Counted from the stretch's first letter, positions 29,576 to 39,872 are shown. The stretch: 53,300 nt of DNA from an uncultured Bacteroidales bacterium (GCA_947165305.1 CAMUZW010000002.1:1-53300), one strand, 5' to 3'. Translations and numbers: made by a program. The notes: a model not told the origin generated them from the letters alone.

Positions 29576-30541
29576 ATGCTGAGCGTTTTCTACAAAGATA
29601 ATGGCAAGATTCTCGTCAAGACGGGGGGGAAGTGTCTCAAGGCGCTTGCCCTGGAGGATGTTATCTGGATCGACCTGATCGACCCGTCCGGGGATGAGAA
29701 GCGGGCGGTGGAGGCTTTCCTCGGTACCGAAATCCAGAGCCGCGCGCAGGCCGAGGAGATTGAGAGCTCCTCCCGGTACTTCGAGACGGACGAAGTCATC
29801 TTTGCCAACACGAACTTCCTGACGCCGGGCGCGGATGAATACATGATGCAGCCGGTGTCGTTCACCCTCGTGGAGAAATCCCTCACGACCCTGCGCGAAG
29901 TTCCGCTCCGCAGTTTCTCCGAACTCCAGCGGCGGATGCAGGTCAACCCGAAGCAGTATCCTACCGGATTCTCGGTATTCGCCAGCATCCTCGACCAGCG
30001 CGTCGACCTGGATGCGGATATGATCGAGATCCTCTCGAAGGAAATTTCGCAGTATGCCAAGCGCATCAACCAGCAGGAAGACATCAACGAAGACCTCCTG
30101 CTGGATATCAACCAGCTCCAGGAAAACAGCATGATCGTCCGCGAGAACGTGGTCGACAAGCAGCGCCTCATCTCCAACCTGATGAAGAGCACCAAGTATC
30201 CCAAGAGCCTGGAGAGCCGCCTCAATGTCCTTCTGCAGGATATCTCTTCACTGATCAACCATACCAACTTCATCTTCGAAAGGCTCGAGTATCTGCAGGA
30301 TACCGTCGTCGGTCTCATCAACCTCGACCAGAACCGGATCATGAAGGTATTTACCCTGATCTCGCTCCTGCTGATGCCGCCGACCCTGATCGCCAGCTTC
30401 TACGGCATGAATGTCCGCCTGCCGATGATCGGTGCCGACGACCCCAATGCCGTCATCTGGAACTGGGTCATTATCATCGCCGTGATGCTTCTTTCCGTCA
30501 TCGGCGTATGGTTTATCTTCAAAAGGAAGAATCTTTTGTAA
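29576..30541 (+). CDS. corA: CorA-family magnesium/divalent cation channel
   Basis: 321 aa. A long cytoplasmic alpha/beta and coiled-coil funnel (residues 1-255) precedes two C-terminal membrane helices. The pore signature YGMNVRLP follows the first helix. The C-terminus is basic (FKRKNLL), as usual for CorA. It forms a pentameric channel bringing Mg2+ (or Co2+/Ni2+) into the cell. It is monocistronic, with a terminator-like hairpin right after the stop. Confidence 0.94.
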   Translation: MLSVFYKDNGKILVKTGGKCLKALALEDVIWIDLIDPSGDEKRAVEAFLGTEIQSRAQAEEIESSSRYFETDEVIFANTNFLTPGADEYMMQPVSFTLVEKSLTTLREVPLRSFSELQRRMQVNPKQYPTGFSVFASILDQRVDLDADMIEILSKEISQYAKRINQQEDINEDLLLDINQLQENSMIVRENVVDKQRLISNLMKSTKYPKSLESRLNVLLQDISSLINHTNFIFERLEYLQDTVVGLINLDQNRIMKVFTLISLLLMPPTLIASFYGMNVRLPMIGADDPNAVIWNWVIIIAVMLLSVIGVWFIFKRKNLL

Positions 30542-30579
30542 GGTTTTTGGGAAAAATATTTTTGAAGAACCGTTTTTTT
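30542..30579 (+). terminator. Terminator-like hairpin after corA, overlapping the rpsA promoter
   Basis: GGTTTTT (30542-30548) pairs with GAAGAACC (30564-30571, one G-T wobble). The interior AAAAATATTTTT is self-complementary, and GTTTTTTT follows. The stem is AT-rich and weaker than the other terminators here. Confidence 0.5.
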
Positions 30580-30590
30580 GTTTATCTTTG
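30562..30590 (+). promoter_or_regulatory. Promoter of rpsA
   Basis: TTG (30562-30564), an 18-nt spacer, then TATCTTTG (30583-30590). The TTG lies within the preceding hairpin. Confidence 0.66.
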
Positions 30591-30611
30591 CACGCTTTTT
30601 CGGAGGCGTGC
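30590..30611 (+). promoter_or_regulatory. Hairpin at the 5' end of the rpsA leader
   Basis: GCACGC (30590-30595) pairs with GCGTGC (30606-30611) around a T-rich loop, then ATTTTTATT. It sits at the start of an approximately 80-nt leader and could act in attenuation or S1 autoregulation. That role is inferred. Confidence 0.4.
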
Positions 30612-30677
30612 ATTTTTATTGCCCCCGGAAAGCACAAAAAATAATGTTAAACTACTAGTTATTGTTCAATTAAAATT

Positions 30678-32453
30678 ATGGAAGAAAACAAGACTGTACT
30701 CAATGCCTCCGTCGCTCCCGAGGAGTTCGACTGGGCAGCGTTCGAGAATGACGGCGTTCAGCAGGAAGAGCGTGCAAACGATGCCGCCCTTTACGACCAG
30801 ACCCTTTCCAAGGTCGTCGAAAACGAGGTCGTGGAAGGCACCGTTACCGCTATCGGCAAGCGCGAAGTCATCGTGAACATCGGCTACAAGAGCGAAGGCG
30901 TCATCTCCGCTCCCGAGTTCCGTTACAACCCTGACCTCAAGGTCGGTGACAAGGTCGACGTCTATGTCGAGTCTGCCGAAGACCGCAAAGGCCAGCTCAT
31001 CCTTTCCCACAAGAAAGCACGCGCCCGCATGGCTTGGGATATGGTCAATGCAGCATATGACAACAACGAAATCGTCAAGGGCTTCATCAAGACCCGCACG
31101 AAAGGCGGCATGATCGTCGACGTGTTCGGCATCGAGGCTTTCCTCCCCGGCAGCCAGATCGACATCAAGCCCATCCGTGACTATGACGTTTTCGTAGGCA
31201 CCACGATGGATTTCAAGATCGTCAAGATCAACCAGGAGTTCCGCAATGTCGTCGTCTCCCACAAGGCCCTTCTCGAGGCCGAGCAGGAGCAGCGCCGCGC
31301 CGAGCTCATCTCCAAGCTGGAGAAGGGCCAGGTTCTCGAAGGAACTGTCAAGAACATCACCAACTACGGTGTGTTCGTCGACCTGGGCGGCGTGGACGGT
31401 CTCATCCACATCACCGACCTCAGTTGGGGCCGCATCTCCCATCCGGAAGAGGTGGTTACCCTTGGCGAGGAGATCAAGGTCGTCGTCCTTGACTTCAACG
31501 ATCAGCAGAAACGCATCGCCCTCGGTCTGAAGCAGCTCAGCGCCCATCCTTGGGACAACCTGAGCGCCGACGTCAAGGTGGGCGACACCGTGAAGGGCAA
31601 GGTCGTGGCCGTCGCCGATTACGGCGCCTTCGTAGAGGTCGAACCCGGTGTCGAGGGTCTCATCCACGTCAGCGAGATGTCCTGGTCGCCCAGGCTTCAC
31701 AGCGCGCAGGAATTCCTTACCCTCGGTCAGGAGGTGGAGGCTGTCGTCCTCACCCTCGACCGTGAGGCCCGCAAGATGTCCCTGGGTCTGAAGCAGCTCA
31801 CTGCCAACCCTTGGGACAGCATCCGCGAGAAGTATCCTGTCGGCAGCCAGCAGAAGGCCACCGTCCGCAACATCACCAACTTCGGTGTCTTCGCCGAGCT
31901 TGAGGATGGTGTCGAGGGCCTGATCCATATCAGCGATCTCAGCTGGAACAAGATCAAGCATCCTTCAGAGATGGTCCAGAGCGGCGATACGATCGACGTC
32001 ATCATCCTTGACTTCGACGAGCAGAGCCACAAGCTCAGCCTCGGCCACAAGCAGCTTACTCCCAATCCTTGGGATGAGCTCGAGGCCAAGTATCCCGTCG
32101 GCAGCACCGTCGAGGCCACTGTGGCCACTGTCGGTGACAAGGGCGCTACCATCACCCTCGAGGACGGTACCGAGGCTTTCGCCTTCCTCCGCGACATCGT
32201 CAAGGAAGACGGCAAGCAGGCACTCGCCGGTGAGAAGCTCCCGTTCAAGATTGTCGAGCTCCGTCGCAGCACCCGCCGCATCCTCGTTTCCCATCTCCGC
32301 ACTTATCAGGAGGTGAAGGAGGCGAAGGTTGCCGCCGAGGCCGAGAGCACCAAGAAGGCGGTCAAGAAGATTCAGAGCAATGTCGAGAAGGCTACCCTTG
32401 GCGACATCTCCGAGCTCGCCGCCCTGAAGGACAAACTCGAGAAGGGTGAGTAA
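30678..32453 (+). CDS. rpsA: 30S ribosomal protein S1
   Basis: 591 aa with six S1/OB-fold repeats at roughly residues 48-116, 133-199, 218-286, 305-374, 391-460 and 477-545. The third to fifth are the clearest ([25 protein letters not shown] and similar). S1 binds mRNA and helps position it on the ribosome, which matters in a lineage with few Shine-Dalgarno sites. The acidic N-terminus ([12 protein letters not shown]) is typical of Bacteroidota S1. The stop overlaps the rnz GTG start by 8 nt. Confidence 0.97.
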   Translation: MEENKTVLNASVAPEEFDWAAFENDGVQQEERANDAALYDQTLSKVVENEVVEGTVTAIGKREVIVNIGYKSEGVISAPEFRYNPDLKVGDKVDVYVESAEDRKGQLILSHKKARARMAWDMVNAAYDNNEIVKGFIKTRTKGGMIVDVFGIEAFLPGSQIDIKPIRDYDVFVGTTMDFKIVKINQEFRNVVVSHKALLEAEQEQRRAELISKLEKGQVLEGTVKNITNYGVFVDLGGVDGLIHITDLSWGRISHPEEVVTLGEEIKVVVLDFNDQQKRIALGLKQLSAHPWDNLSADVKVGDTVKGKVVAVADYGAFVEVEPGVEGLIHVSEMSWSPRLHSAQEFLTLGQEVEAVVLTLDREARKMSLGLKQLTANPWDSIREKYPVGSQQKATVRNITNFGVFAELEDGVEGLIHISDLSWNKIKHPSEMVQSGDTIDVIILDFDEQSHKLSLGHKQLTPNPWDELEAKYPVGSTVEATVATVGDKGATITLEDGTEAFAFLRDIVKEDGKQALAGEKLPFKIVELRRSTRRILVSHLRTYQEVKEAKVAAEAESTKKAVKKIQSNVEKATLGDISELAALKDKLEKGE

Positions 32454-33369
32454 TCCTCAAAATCTTTTCTCGGTCACCATGCTGGGTACGGCTTCGGCCA
32501 TGCCCGTATCGGACCGGAACCCCAGCGCCCAGGCACTTTGTGTGCGTGGGCGCTTTTTCCTTGTCGACTGCGGGGAAGGCGCCCAGCGGGCGATGGTACG
32601 GTATGGCTTCCCGCTTCAGCGGATCGAAGCCATCTTCATCACGCACGTCCACGGCGATCACGTGTACGGCCTGGAGGGCCTCCTGTCGACGATGGGCATG
32701 GGCGGCCGCCTGGCTCCGCTGGATATCTACGGTCCGCTCAACCTCGGGCCGATGCTCCGCTTCTTCCTTTCTTATAACGAGTGGCTCGGCTTTGAGATCC
32801 GTTTCCATCCCCTCGGGATGAAGGAGCCGGAAGTCATCCGCGAGAGCAAGACCATCGAGGTCGTCGCATTTCCGCTCCGGCACGGCATCGAGACGTTCGG
32901 CTATGTGTTCCGGGAGAAAGACCCGCAGTGGAACGTTGTCAAGGATGCCGTCGAAAGGTACCGGCTCTCGCTGACCGAAATCGGCACGCTCAAGCGGGGC
33001 GAAGACGTCGTCCGGGAGGACGGGAGCGTCCTCCGTGTGGCAGACATCTGCTATAAGCCTTACGAGCCGCGCAGCTATGCGTATGTCGCCGATACCGAGC
33101 CCTTCCCCGAAGAAGCCGGCTGGCTCAGGGGAACCGGCGTGATCTACCACGAGGCGACCTTCGTGGAGGAATTCCGTGACAAGGCGGTCGCCCGTCATCA
33201 CAGTACCACGCTGGACGCCGCGCGGGTGGCCCTGGAAGCCGGTGCCCGGAAACTCATCATCGCCCATTTCTCTTCCCGGTGCCGCGACGTGGCCCGCTAC
33301 GAGGCCGAATGCCGGACGGTTTTCCCCGAAACCTATGCGGCTTCTGACGGCGATGTCTTTGAAATCTGA
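32446..33369 (+). CDS. rnz: Ribonuclease Z (tRNA 3' processing endonuclease)
   Basis: 307 aa from GTG 32446, inside the end of rpsA. It cleaves 3' trailers from pre-tRNAs. The metallo-beta-lactamase metal motif HVHGDH is present. The other expected ligands appear in RHGIETFGYVF, AYVADTEP and IIAHFSSR, and HHSTT is the usual RNase Z substrate-site motif. The length is normal for bacterial RNase Z. Coupling to rpsA puts two RNA/translation genes on one transcript. Confidence 0.95.
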   Translation: MSNPQNLFSVTMLGTASAMPVSDRNPSAQALCVRGRFFLVDCGEGAQRAMVRYGFPLQRIEAIFITHVHGDHVYGLEGLLSTMGMGGRLAPLDIYGPLNLGPMLRFFLSYNEWLGFEIRFHPLGMKEPEVIRESKTIEVVAFPLRHGIETFGYVFREKDPQWNVVKDAVERYRLSLTEIGTLKRGEDVVREDGSVLRVADICYKPYEPRSYAYVADTEPFPEEAGWLRGTGVIYHEATFVEEFRDKAVARHHSTTLDAARVALEAGARKLIIAHFSSRCRDVARYEAECRTVFPETYAASDGDVFEI

Positions 33370-33395
33370 AACCTTTTGTGTAAATTAGCCGTCGT

Positions 33396-34328
33396 ATGAA
33401 ACGACTGGTTTTAATATGGGGGGGTCTGGCCCTGATGCTCTCCGCCGTGGCCGCCGACGCGCCCGGGACGCCGGAGCAATATATCAAACAGTATTCCGCT
33501 ACGGCCGTCTCCGAGATGATCCGCAGCGGTGTTCCGGCCAGCATCACGCTGGCCCAGGGCCTGCTCGAATCCGGCGCCGGCACTTCTTCCCTCGCCGTCA
33601 ACGCCAACAACCATTTCGGTATCAAGTGCGGTTCGCTCTGGAAAGGGCCCACCACGCTGGCCGACGACGACCGCAAGAACGAATGCTTCCGCGTCTATGA
33701 TTCGGCGGAAGCCTCCTTCCGGGACCATTCCGACTTCCTCCGCTACAGCGACCGCTATAAATTCCTCTTCGACCTTGCGGAAGGCGATTACAAGGGATGG
33801 GCGCACGGGCTCAAGAAGGCCGGTTATGCGACCGATCCCGCCTATCCGCGCAAGCTGATCGAGCTGATTGAGCGCTACGGGCTTACGTCCTATGACACGC
33901 TCGATCAGGGGGAGGTGCTGCCCACCGCTCCCGACGAGATCGAACGCCCCAGGCCGCTGGAAGAAGGGGAGAAGATGCGCTTCAGCCTTTTGCGGGAAGC
34001 GTATTCCCGTAACGGCGTACCGTTCATCCTGGCGGCGGAAGGGGAGAGTTATGCCTCCATTGCCAAAGCCTATCATCTCTTCAAAGGCGAGATTCTCCGT
34101 TTCAACGATGCCGGTAAGGACGATACACTGCTTCCCGGCGACATCGTCTACCTGCAGCCCAAGAAGAAAAAGGCACCCAAAGGCCTCGACAAGTATATCG
34201 CGGAAGGCGGTGAATCGCTGCGCGATGTCTCCCGGCGCTTTGCCGTCCGCCTTTCATCCTTATGTAAAAAGAATGCCCTTGACGCCGCTTATGTGGCGGC
34301 GCCCGGGGATGAAATCCTTCTCAGATAA
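33396..34328 (+). CDS. Exported glucosaminidase with two LysM-like domains
   Basis: 310 aa with signal peptide MKRLVLIWGGLALMLSAVAA. Residues about 25-165 form a glucosaminidase/GH73-type domain with SITLAQGLLESGAGTSSLA (probable catalytic Glu) and NANNHFGIKC. Two LysM-like peptidoglycan-binding modules follow, at about 210-260 (AAEGESYASIAKAYHLFKGEILRFN...) and 270-310 (IAEGGESLRDVSRRFAVRLSSLCKKN). It probably cleaves the glycan strand of peptidoglycan in the periplasm. It overlaps mltG by one base (TAATG), coupling two cell-wall hydrolases. Confidence 0.9.
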   Translation: MKRLVLIWGGLALMLSAVAADAPGTPEQYIKQYSATAVSEMIRSGVPASITLAQGLLESGAGTSSLAVNANNHFGIKCGSLWKGPTTLADDDRKNECFRVYDSAEASFRDHSDFLRYSDRYKFLFDLAEGDYKGWAHGLKKAGYATDPAYPRKLIELIERYGLTSYDTLDQGEVLPTAPDEIERPRPLEEGEKMRFSLLREAYSRNGVPFILAAEGESYASIAKAYHLFKGEILRFNDAGKDDTLLPGDIVYLQPKKKKAPKGLDKYIAEGGESLRDVSRRFAVRLSSLCKKNALDAAYVAAPGDEILLR

Positions 34329-35383
34329 TGGCCAAGAAAAAGAAATCCTCCGGCAGTCTCGTCCTGACGCTCCTCGTGCTGATGGCCGTCGTCGGCGTGC
34401 TGCTCATGTTTACCGGACGCCTCTACAAGGATTACCGGGGCCGGGCGTTCTCCCGGCAGTTCGAGCTCTGCGTGACGCCCGACATGTCTCCCGAGACCGT
34501 CCTCGACAGTATTTTCGCCCTTGGCTATGCCCGGGACGAAGCCAGTATCCGCCGTTCTTTCTCGCGGGTCGGTGCCGATAAAGCCGTAAAGCCCGGTCAC
34601 TATACCTTTGACACCCGTTCCTCGGCCATTTATGCAGCCAGGATGCTCTCGCGGGGCTGGCAGACGCCCGTCAACCTTGTTCTTTCCGGGACCATCCGGA
34701 CCAAGCAGGGGCTCGCCCGCAAGATTGCCAATCAGATGATGGTGGATTCGATTTCGGTGCTGGAGGCGCTCCGCTCGAATGAATTCCTCTCCGCCTACGG
34801 GACCGACACCTCAAATGTGTTCGCCTCGATTATCCCCGATACGTACCAGCTATACTGGACGGCATCGCTGGAGGATATTTTCGCGAAGTTCAAGCAGGGA
34901 TACGACGCCTTCTGGACGCCGGAACGCGACGCCAAGGCGGAAGAAATCGGCCTGTCGCGCCTCGAGGTCTCGACCCTCGCCTCCATCGTGGACGGCGAGT
35001 CCCGCTATCAGCCGGAGCAGCCCGCCATCGCCGGGGTGTATCTCAACCGCCTCCGCAAAGGGATGAAGCTGCAGGCCGACCCGACCGTCGCCTATTGCTT
35101 CGGCTATTCGCTGAACCGGATCCTGACGGCCCACCTCAGCGTGGATTCCCCGTATAATACCTATCGCTATGCGGGGCTCCCTCCGGGGCCGATCTCCTGT
35201 CCGCCCAAGAACTGCCTGGACGCCGTGCTCAATGCCGAACGTCACAATTACCTGTTCTTCTGTGCGGATGCCTCCCTCAACGGCTCCCACGTGTTCGCGG
35301 AGACTTATCCGGAGCATCTCGTCAATGCAAAGGCCTTCCAGAAGGCCCTCACGGAACGCCTGAAAGCCAAAGGCAACAAATAA
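34328..35383 (+). CDS. mltG: Endolytic murein transglycosylase MltG
   Basis: 351 aa. A lysine-rich cytoplasmic tip (MAKKKKSSG) precedes one membrane anchor (residues 10-30). A LysM-like region and the YceG catalytic domain follow. The catalytic glutamate fits E224 in ASIVDGESR (ASIVEKE in E. coli). LNRLRKGMKLQADPTVAY and YNTYRYAGLPPGPISCP are strongly conserved. It cuts nascent glycan strands and is thought to terminate polymerisation. It runs directly into relA with no gap. Confidence 0.95.
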   Translation: MAKKKKSSGSLVLTLLVLMAVVGVLLMFTGRLYKDYRGRAFSRQFELCVTPDMSPETVLDSIFALGYARDEASIRRSFSRVGADKAVKPGHYTFDTRSSAIYAARMLSRGWQTPVNLVLSGTIRTKQGLARKIANQMMVDSISVLEALRSNEFLSAYGTDTSNVFASIIPDTYQLYWTASLEDIFAKFKQGYDAFWTPERDAKAEEIGLSRLEVSTLASIVDGESRYQPEQPAIAGVYLNRLRKGMKLQADPTVAYCFGYSLNRILTAHLSVDSPYNTYRYAGLPPGPISCPPKNCLDAVLNAERHNYLFFCADASLNGSHVFAETYPEHLVNAKAFQKALTERLKAKGNK

Positions 35384-37519
35384 ATGGAACCTGTATTCGA
35401 CAATTATTCGCCCGAAGGTCAGGCGCTTATCCGCCGGGCCTATGCGGTGGCTGACGCTGCGCTGAAAGACAAACTGCGCAGCGACGGGACGCCGTTTATC
35501 GGTCATGCGACCGGCGTGGCTAAGATTGTCGCCGACGAAATCGGCCTTCCGCCGGAATGTGTCGCGGCTGTGTATCTCCACGAAACGATGCGGATGGACG
35601 GCGGTCCGGTCGATCTCAAAAAACTCGGTTTTGACGAAAGCGTCGAAGCCATGGTGGACGGTCTCAACAAGATTTCGACCATCAAGCCGAAGGACACCCG
35701 CCTCGAAGCGGAGAATTACAAGAAACTCATCATCCAGTATTCCCGCGACCCGCGCGTGACGGTGCTCAAACTGGCCGACCGGCTGGAGGTGATGCGCAAC
35801 CTGCAGATATTCCCGAAGACCTCCCGCGAGCAGAAGATCCTCGAGACCCTGATGCTGTATATTCCGCTGGCGCACCAGCTCGGGCTTTACAACATCAAGC
35901 GGGAGATGGAGGATATTTACCTCAGGTATGCCGAGCCCGAGAAGTACCGCCTGATCACCAATAAACTCAAGGCGACGGAGCGCGACCGCAACAAACTGAT
36001 GGCGGAATTCATCGAACCGCTCAAGGTGCGGCTCGATGAAGCAGGCATCCGGTATAAGCTCAAGATCCGCACCAAGGCGGCATATTCGATCTGGGCCAAG
36101 ATGGAGAAACAGAAGGTCCCCTTCGAGGGAGTCTATGACGTCTTCGCCATCCGCTTCATCATCGACTGCGAGGAGGACCCGAAGGTCGAAAAGGACCTCT
36201 GCTGGCAGGTGTATTCCTTCGTGACGGAAGAATACGAGCCCGATACGTCCCGTCTCCGCGACTGGATCACCAATCCCAAGCCGAACGGTTACGAGAGCCT
36301 CCATATTACCGTCAAGAACCGCGAGGGCGCATACCTCGAGGTGCAGATCCGCACCCGCCGGATGGATGACGTGGCCGAGAACGGCTTTGCGTCGCACTGG
36401 TCCTATAAGGGCATCAAGCGCGAAGAGACGATGGACAAGTGGCTTACGGCCGTCCGTTATGCGCTCGAGCATCCCGACAACGATTCGCCCGAAGACCTTC
36501 CGCAGCCGCCCTCCCGGGAAATATTCGTCTTTACGCCCACCGGCGAGCTCCGGATCCTTCCGACTGGGGCGACGGTGCTTGATTTTGCCTTCGGCATCCA
36601 CTCCAAACTCGGTGTACGCTGCCTGGGCGGGAAGGTCAACGGGAAGGCCGTATCCATCCGGGAAAAACTCACGACCGGCGACGTCGTCGAAATCCTGACC
36701 GGCAAGAACCAGCATCCGTCTGCGGACTGGGTCAATTATGTGGTGACCTCCAAGGCCCGGACCAAGATCCGCCAGGCACTCAGCGAGATGGAATTCGCCA
36801 AGGCGTCGGACGGCAAGGAACTGCTCCTGCGCCGCCTGAAGAACTGGAAGCTCGAATTCCCCAACGAAATGCTGTCGGAGTTCATGAAACAGCATCACTT
36901 CTCCACCGTCAACGGCTTTTTCGCGGCGATCGGAGCGGGGACGCTGGACGTGAACGTCATCAAGGATTACATCCTGTCGGAGGAACGCCGGCACGCCGAA
37001 GCCGTCGAAGCGGCCAAAGCGGCGGAAGCGGCCAAGGTCAAGCACGGTATCTCCGAGAGCCATGACGACATCCTCGTCCTCAGCGCCAAGGGCGTCAAGG
37101 GGCTCGACTACAAGATGGCGCGCTGCTGCCATCCGGTGTTCGGTGACGATGTCTTCGGTTTCGTGACGCGGGATGCGGGGATCAAGATCCACCGGATGTC
37201 GTGCCCGAACGCCGCCCGCCTGATCGAGCAGTATCCTTACCGTATCCAGAAGGTCAAGTGGGCCGACGCTCCCTCGAGCGGCAACTTCCAGGCGACCGTC
37301 AAGGTGACGGTCGACCTCGAGGCGGGGACCCCGGGACGGGTCATGGACATCGTGAATTCTTTCAAGGCATCGATCCGTACCTTCAACGTGACCGAAAACA
37401 GCCGGGCCGGGACGTACGAGATCGCGATGAAGATCGCCGTTCCCTCCAACCTGGAGCTCGACAAAGTCGTGTCCAGGATCAAACAGCTGAAAGGCGTTCA
37501 GAAGATTACGCGGATCTGA
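35384..37519 (+). CDS. relA: RelA/SpoT-family (p)ppGpp synthetase with a degenerate hydrolase domain
   Basis: 711 aa. Order: HD-fold domain (1-150), synthetase (about 210-330), TGS (about 385-445: EIFVFTPTGELRILPTGATVLDFAF), zinc-finger-like region with ARCCHP, and C-terminal ACT. The synthetase keeps NGYESLH (residues 301-307) and LEVQIRT. In the HD domain, His41 and Asp132 remain. The catalytic HDxxED is changed to H66-E67-T-M-R-M, so hydrolysis should be lost. It is therefore probably a synthesis-only RelA type, with another hydrolase elsewhere in the genome. It ends 3 nt from the convergent uvrB. Confidence 0.93.
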   Translation: MEPVFDNYSPEGQALIRRAYAVADAALKDKLRSDGTPFIGHATGVAKIVADEIGLPPECVAAVYLHETMRMDGGPVDLKKLGFDESVEAMVDGLNKISTIKPKDTRLEAENYKKLIIQYSRDPRVTVLKLADRLEVMRNLQIFPKTSREQKILETLMLYIPLAHQLGLYNIKREMEDIYLRYAEPEKYRLITNKLKATERDRNKLMAEFIEPLKVRLDEAGIRYKLKIRTKAAYSIWAKMEKQKVPFEGVYDVFAIRFIIDCEEDPKVEKDLCWQVYSFVTEEYEPDTSRLRDWITNPKPNGYESLHITVKNREGAYLEVQIRTRRMDDVAENGFASHWSYKGIKREETMDKWLTAVRYALEHPDNDSPEDLPQPPSREIFVFTPTGELRILPTGATVLDFAFGIHSKLGVRCLGGKVNGKAVSIREKLTTGDVVEILTGKNQHPSADWVNYVVTSKARTKIRQALSEMEFAKASDGKELLLRRLKNWKLEFPNEMLSEFMKQHHFSTVNGFFAAIGAGTLDVNVIKDYILSEERRHAEAVEAAKAAEAAKVKHGISESHDDILVLSAKGVKGLDYKMARCCHPVFGDDVFGFVTRDAGIKIHRMSCPNAARLIEQYPYRIQKVKWADAPSSGNFQATVKVTVDLEAGTPGRVMDIVNSFKASIRTFNVTENSRAGTYEIAMKIAVPSNLELDKVVSRIKQLKGVQKITRI

Positions 37520-37522
37520 CCG

Positions 37523-39682
37523 CTACGCTTTCCACACCTTGAGATATTGCTCCAGTGCCCACATCTCGTCGCGGTAGCGTGCCGCGGCGGAGAAGTCGAG
37601 CGCGGCGGCGGCCTTCTGCATCTTGCGTTTGGCCTCCGCGGCCGTTTTCTCCACCTGTTCCCGTGACATCGAACGGATGACCGGGTCCTGCAGGACGGCG
37701 GCGAGGTCGGCCGTGATGTAGCCGTCGACGTAGGCGGAACCCGGCTCGCGGACGGCGTCGTGGCCGAACCCGACCGTGATCTTGCCCTTGCCGAGCTCGG
37801 AAGGGGAAGGGATGTACGTCGGGTCCGAGACGGAGTCCTTCGCGCTGACGAAGCCGCTGATGTGGGTTGTGTCTTCTTTGGCATTGACCAGCTCGCTGAC
37901 GAGGATGTTGGACTTGGTGCCGACCTGGGTAGGGGTGATGTTGTGCAGTTTATTGTATTCCTGCTGTTTGCGCCGGCGGCGTTCCGTTTCGCGGATGGTC
38001 TCGTCCATGCTCTGGGTGATGGTGTCGGCGTACATGATGACGAGGCCGTTGAGGTTCCGGGCCGCCCGGCCCGCCGTCTGGGTCAGGGCCCTCGTCGAGC
38101 GGAGGAAGCCTTCCTTGTCGGCGTCCAGGATGGCCACCAGCGAGACGCTCGGGATATCCAGGCCTTCCCGGAGCAGGTTGACGCCGATCAGGACGTCGAA
38201 AAGCCCGTTCTTGAAGTCTTCGATGATTTCTACGCGTTCGGCCGTATCGACATCCGAATGGATATAGCGGCAGCGGACGCCCGTCTTGCGGAAATAGGAG
38301 TCAAGTTCCTCGGCCATCCGCTTGGTAAGCGTCGTGACGAGCACCCGCTCATCCCTTTCGGCTCGGATGCGGATCTCTTCCATCAGGTCGTCGACCTGGT
38401 TTTTGGTGGGACGGATTTCAATCGGAGGGTCCAGCAGGCCTGTCGGCCGGACGATCTGCTCGACGACGAGTCCGTCCGAGCGCTCCAGCTCGTATTCGGC
38501 CGGCGTCGCACTCACATAGACCGTCTGGCCGGTGACTTCCTCGAATTCGTTGAAAGTGAGCGGCCGGTTGTCCGCTGCGGCCGGAAGCCGGAATCCGTAT
38601 TCGATCAGGGTGGATTTGCGGGAATGGTCTCCGCCGAACATGGCGCGGATCTGCGGCAGGGTGACGTGGCTCTCGTCGATGAAGGTGATGAAATCCTTCG
38701 GGAAATAGTCGATGAGGGTGAAGGGACGCTGCCCGGGCTTCCGGCCGTCGAAGTAACGGGAATAGTTCTCTACGCCGGGACAGTAGCCCATTTCCTTGAT
38801 CATTTCGATGTCGTATTCGACGCGCTGTTTGAGCCGGCGGGCTTCGAGGCCCTTGTCGACGGATTCGAAATATTCGAGCTGTTTCACCAGGTCGTCCTGG
38901 ATCTGGCTGACCGCCTTCGCGCCCTTTTCCTTGGAGGTGACGAAGTTCTTGGCGGGGTAGAGGAGGATTTCGTCCAGTTTCTCGAAGGTCGCGCCCGTGA
39001 CGGGGTCGATGAGCGAGATGGCGTCGACTTCGTCGCCGAAGAATTCGATGCGGGCCGCGTAGTCGGCGCCGCCGAGGAAGATGTCGACGGTATCGCCTCT
39101 GACGCGGAAAGATCCCCGCTTGAAATCGGTCTCGGTCCGGTAATAGAGGGCATCCACGATGCGGTACAGGAGGCGGGTCATCGACATCTTTTCTCCTTTG
39201 CGCACCTTGACGGTCTGGTCGTGGAAGTCATCCGGATTGCCGATGCCGTAGAGACACGATACGCTGGAGACGACGATGACGTCGCGCCGGCCCGACATGA
39301 GGGCAGAGGCCGCACTGACGCGGAGTTCGTCGATTTTCTCGTTGATACTGAGGTCCTTTTCTATGTAAGTATCCGTCACCGGAATATAGGCCTCCGGCTG
39401 GTAATAATCATAGTAGGATACAAAATATTCGACCGCGTTGTCGGGGAAGAAGGACTTGAATTCGCCGTATAGCTGGGCTGCCAGGGTCTTGTTGTGGCTC
39501 AGAATGAGCGCCGGCCGCTGGAGCCGCTCGATGACGCCCGCCATCGTAAAGGTCTTTCCGGACCCCGTCACACCCAGGAGGGTTACATCGTCAACACCCT
39601 CTGAGAGAGCCTTGCAGAGTGCATCGATGGCTTCGGGCTGGTCGCCCGACGGAGCATAGGGGGATTGGAGCCGGAATTTCAT
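37523..39682 (-). CDS. uvrB: Excinuclease ABC subunit B
   Basis: 719 aa, about 45-60 longer than common UvrB. It is the DNA-damage-verifying helicase-like subunit of nucleotide excision repair. Walker A GVTGSGKT, the beta-hairpin segment [21 protein letters not shown], and RREGLD-type motif [14 protein letters not shown] are present. A C-terminal UVR motif follows ([20 protein letters not shown]). The extra length is a region between [12 protein letters not shown] and the UVR helix ([22 protein letters not shown]) that I cannot match to standard UvrB. The gene is divergent from ompA with a 190-nt spacer. Confidence 0.97.
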   Translation of the reverse strand: MKFRLQSPYAPSGDQPEAIDALCKALSEGVDDVTLLGVTGSGKTFTMAGVIERLQRPALILSHNKTLAAQLYGEFKSFFPDNAVEYFVSYYDYYQPEAYIPVTDTYIEKDLSINEKIDELRVSAASALMSGRRDVIVVSSVSCLYGIGNPDDFHDQTVKVRKGEKMSMTRLLYRIVDALYYRTETDFKRGSFRVRGDTVDIFLGGADYAARIEFFGDEVDAISLIDPVTGATFEKLDEILLYPAKNFVTSKEKGAKAVSQIQDDLVKQLEYFESVDKGLEARRLKQRVEYDIEMIKEMGYCPGVENYSRYFDGRKPGQRPFTLIDYFPKDFITFIDESHVTLPQIRAMFGGDHSRKSTLIEYGFRLPAAADNRPLTFNEFEEVTGQTVYVSATPAEYELERSDGLVVEQIVRPTGLLDPPIEIRPTKNQVDDLMEEIRIRAERDERVLVTTLTKRMAEELDSYFRKTGVRCRYIHSDVDTAERVEIIEDFKNGLFDVLIGVNLLREGLDIPSVSLVAILDADKEGFLRSTRALTQTAGRAARNLNGLVIMYADTITQSMDETIRETERRRRKQQEYNKLHNITPTQVGTKSNILVSELVNAKEDTTHISGFVSAKDSVSDPTYIPSPSELGKGKITVGFGHDAVREPGSAYVDGYITADLAAVLQDPVIRSMSREQVEKTAAEAKRKMQKAAAALDFSAAARYRDEMWALEQYLKVWKA

Positions 39683-39770
39683 GTTGCTGTGTTTTGGTTT
39701 GTAAAGATACTAAAACGCGCGGATATCTTTTGGGGAAGCCACAAAAAAATGAAAATATTTTTAAAAAGTT

Positions 39771-39800
39771 TTGCAGATATCATTTTTATCCTTAAATTTG
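39771..39800 (+). promoter_or_regulatory. Promoter of the OmpA-family gene
   Basis: TTG (39771-39773), a 19-nt spacer, then TAAATTTG (39793-39800). A leader of about 65 nt follows, containing an imperfect GGGGTAT/ATATCCC inverted repeat. Confidence 0.72.
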
Positions 39801-39872
39801 TGAGTTGAAAGGGGTATGGTATATCCCGCAAATAAGTAGAATGCAAATTTAATTATTGTATAACTAGTTATT

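Noticed and set aside
34850-37192. 780-aa antisense ORF opposite mltG and relA
   Set aside because: It is a shadow of well-supported genes with no family resemblance. Long antisense frames are common in GC-rich coding DNA.
37760-39472. 570-aa plus-strand ORF opposite uvrB
   Set aside because: It is Asp/Val/Arg-rich shadow sequence opposite a conserved repair gene, with no motif or promoter.
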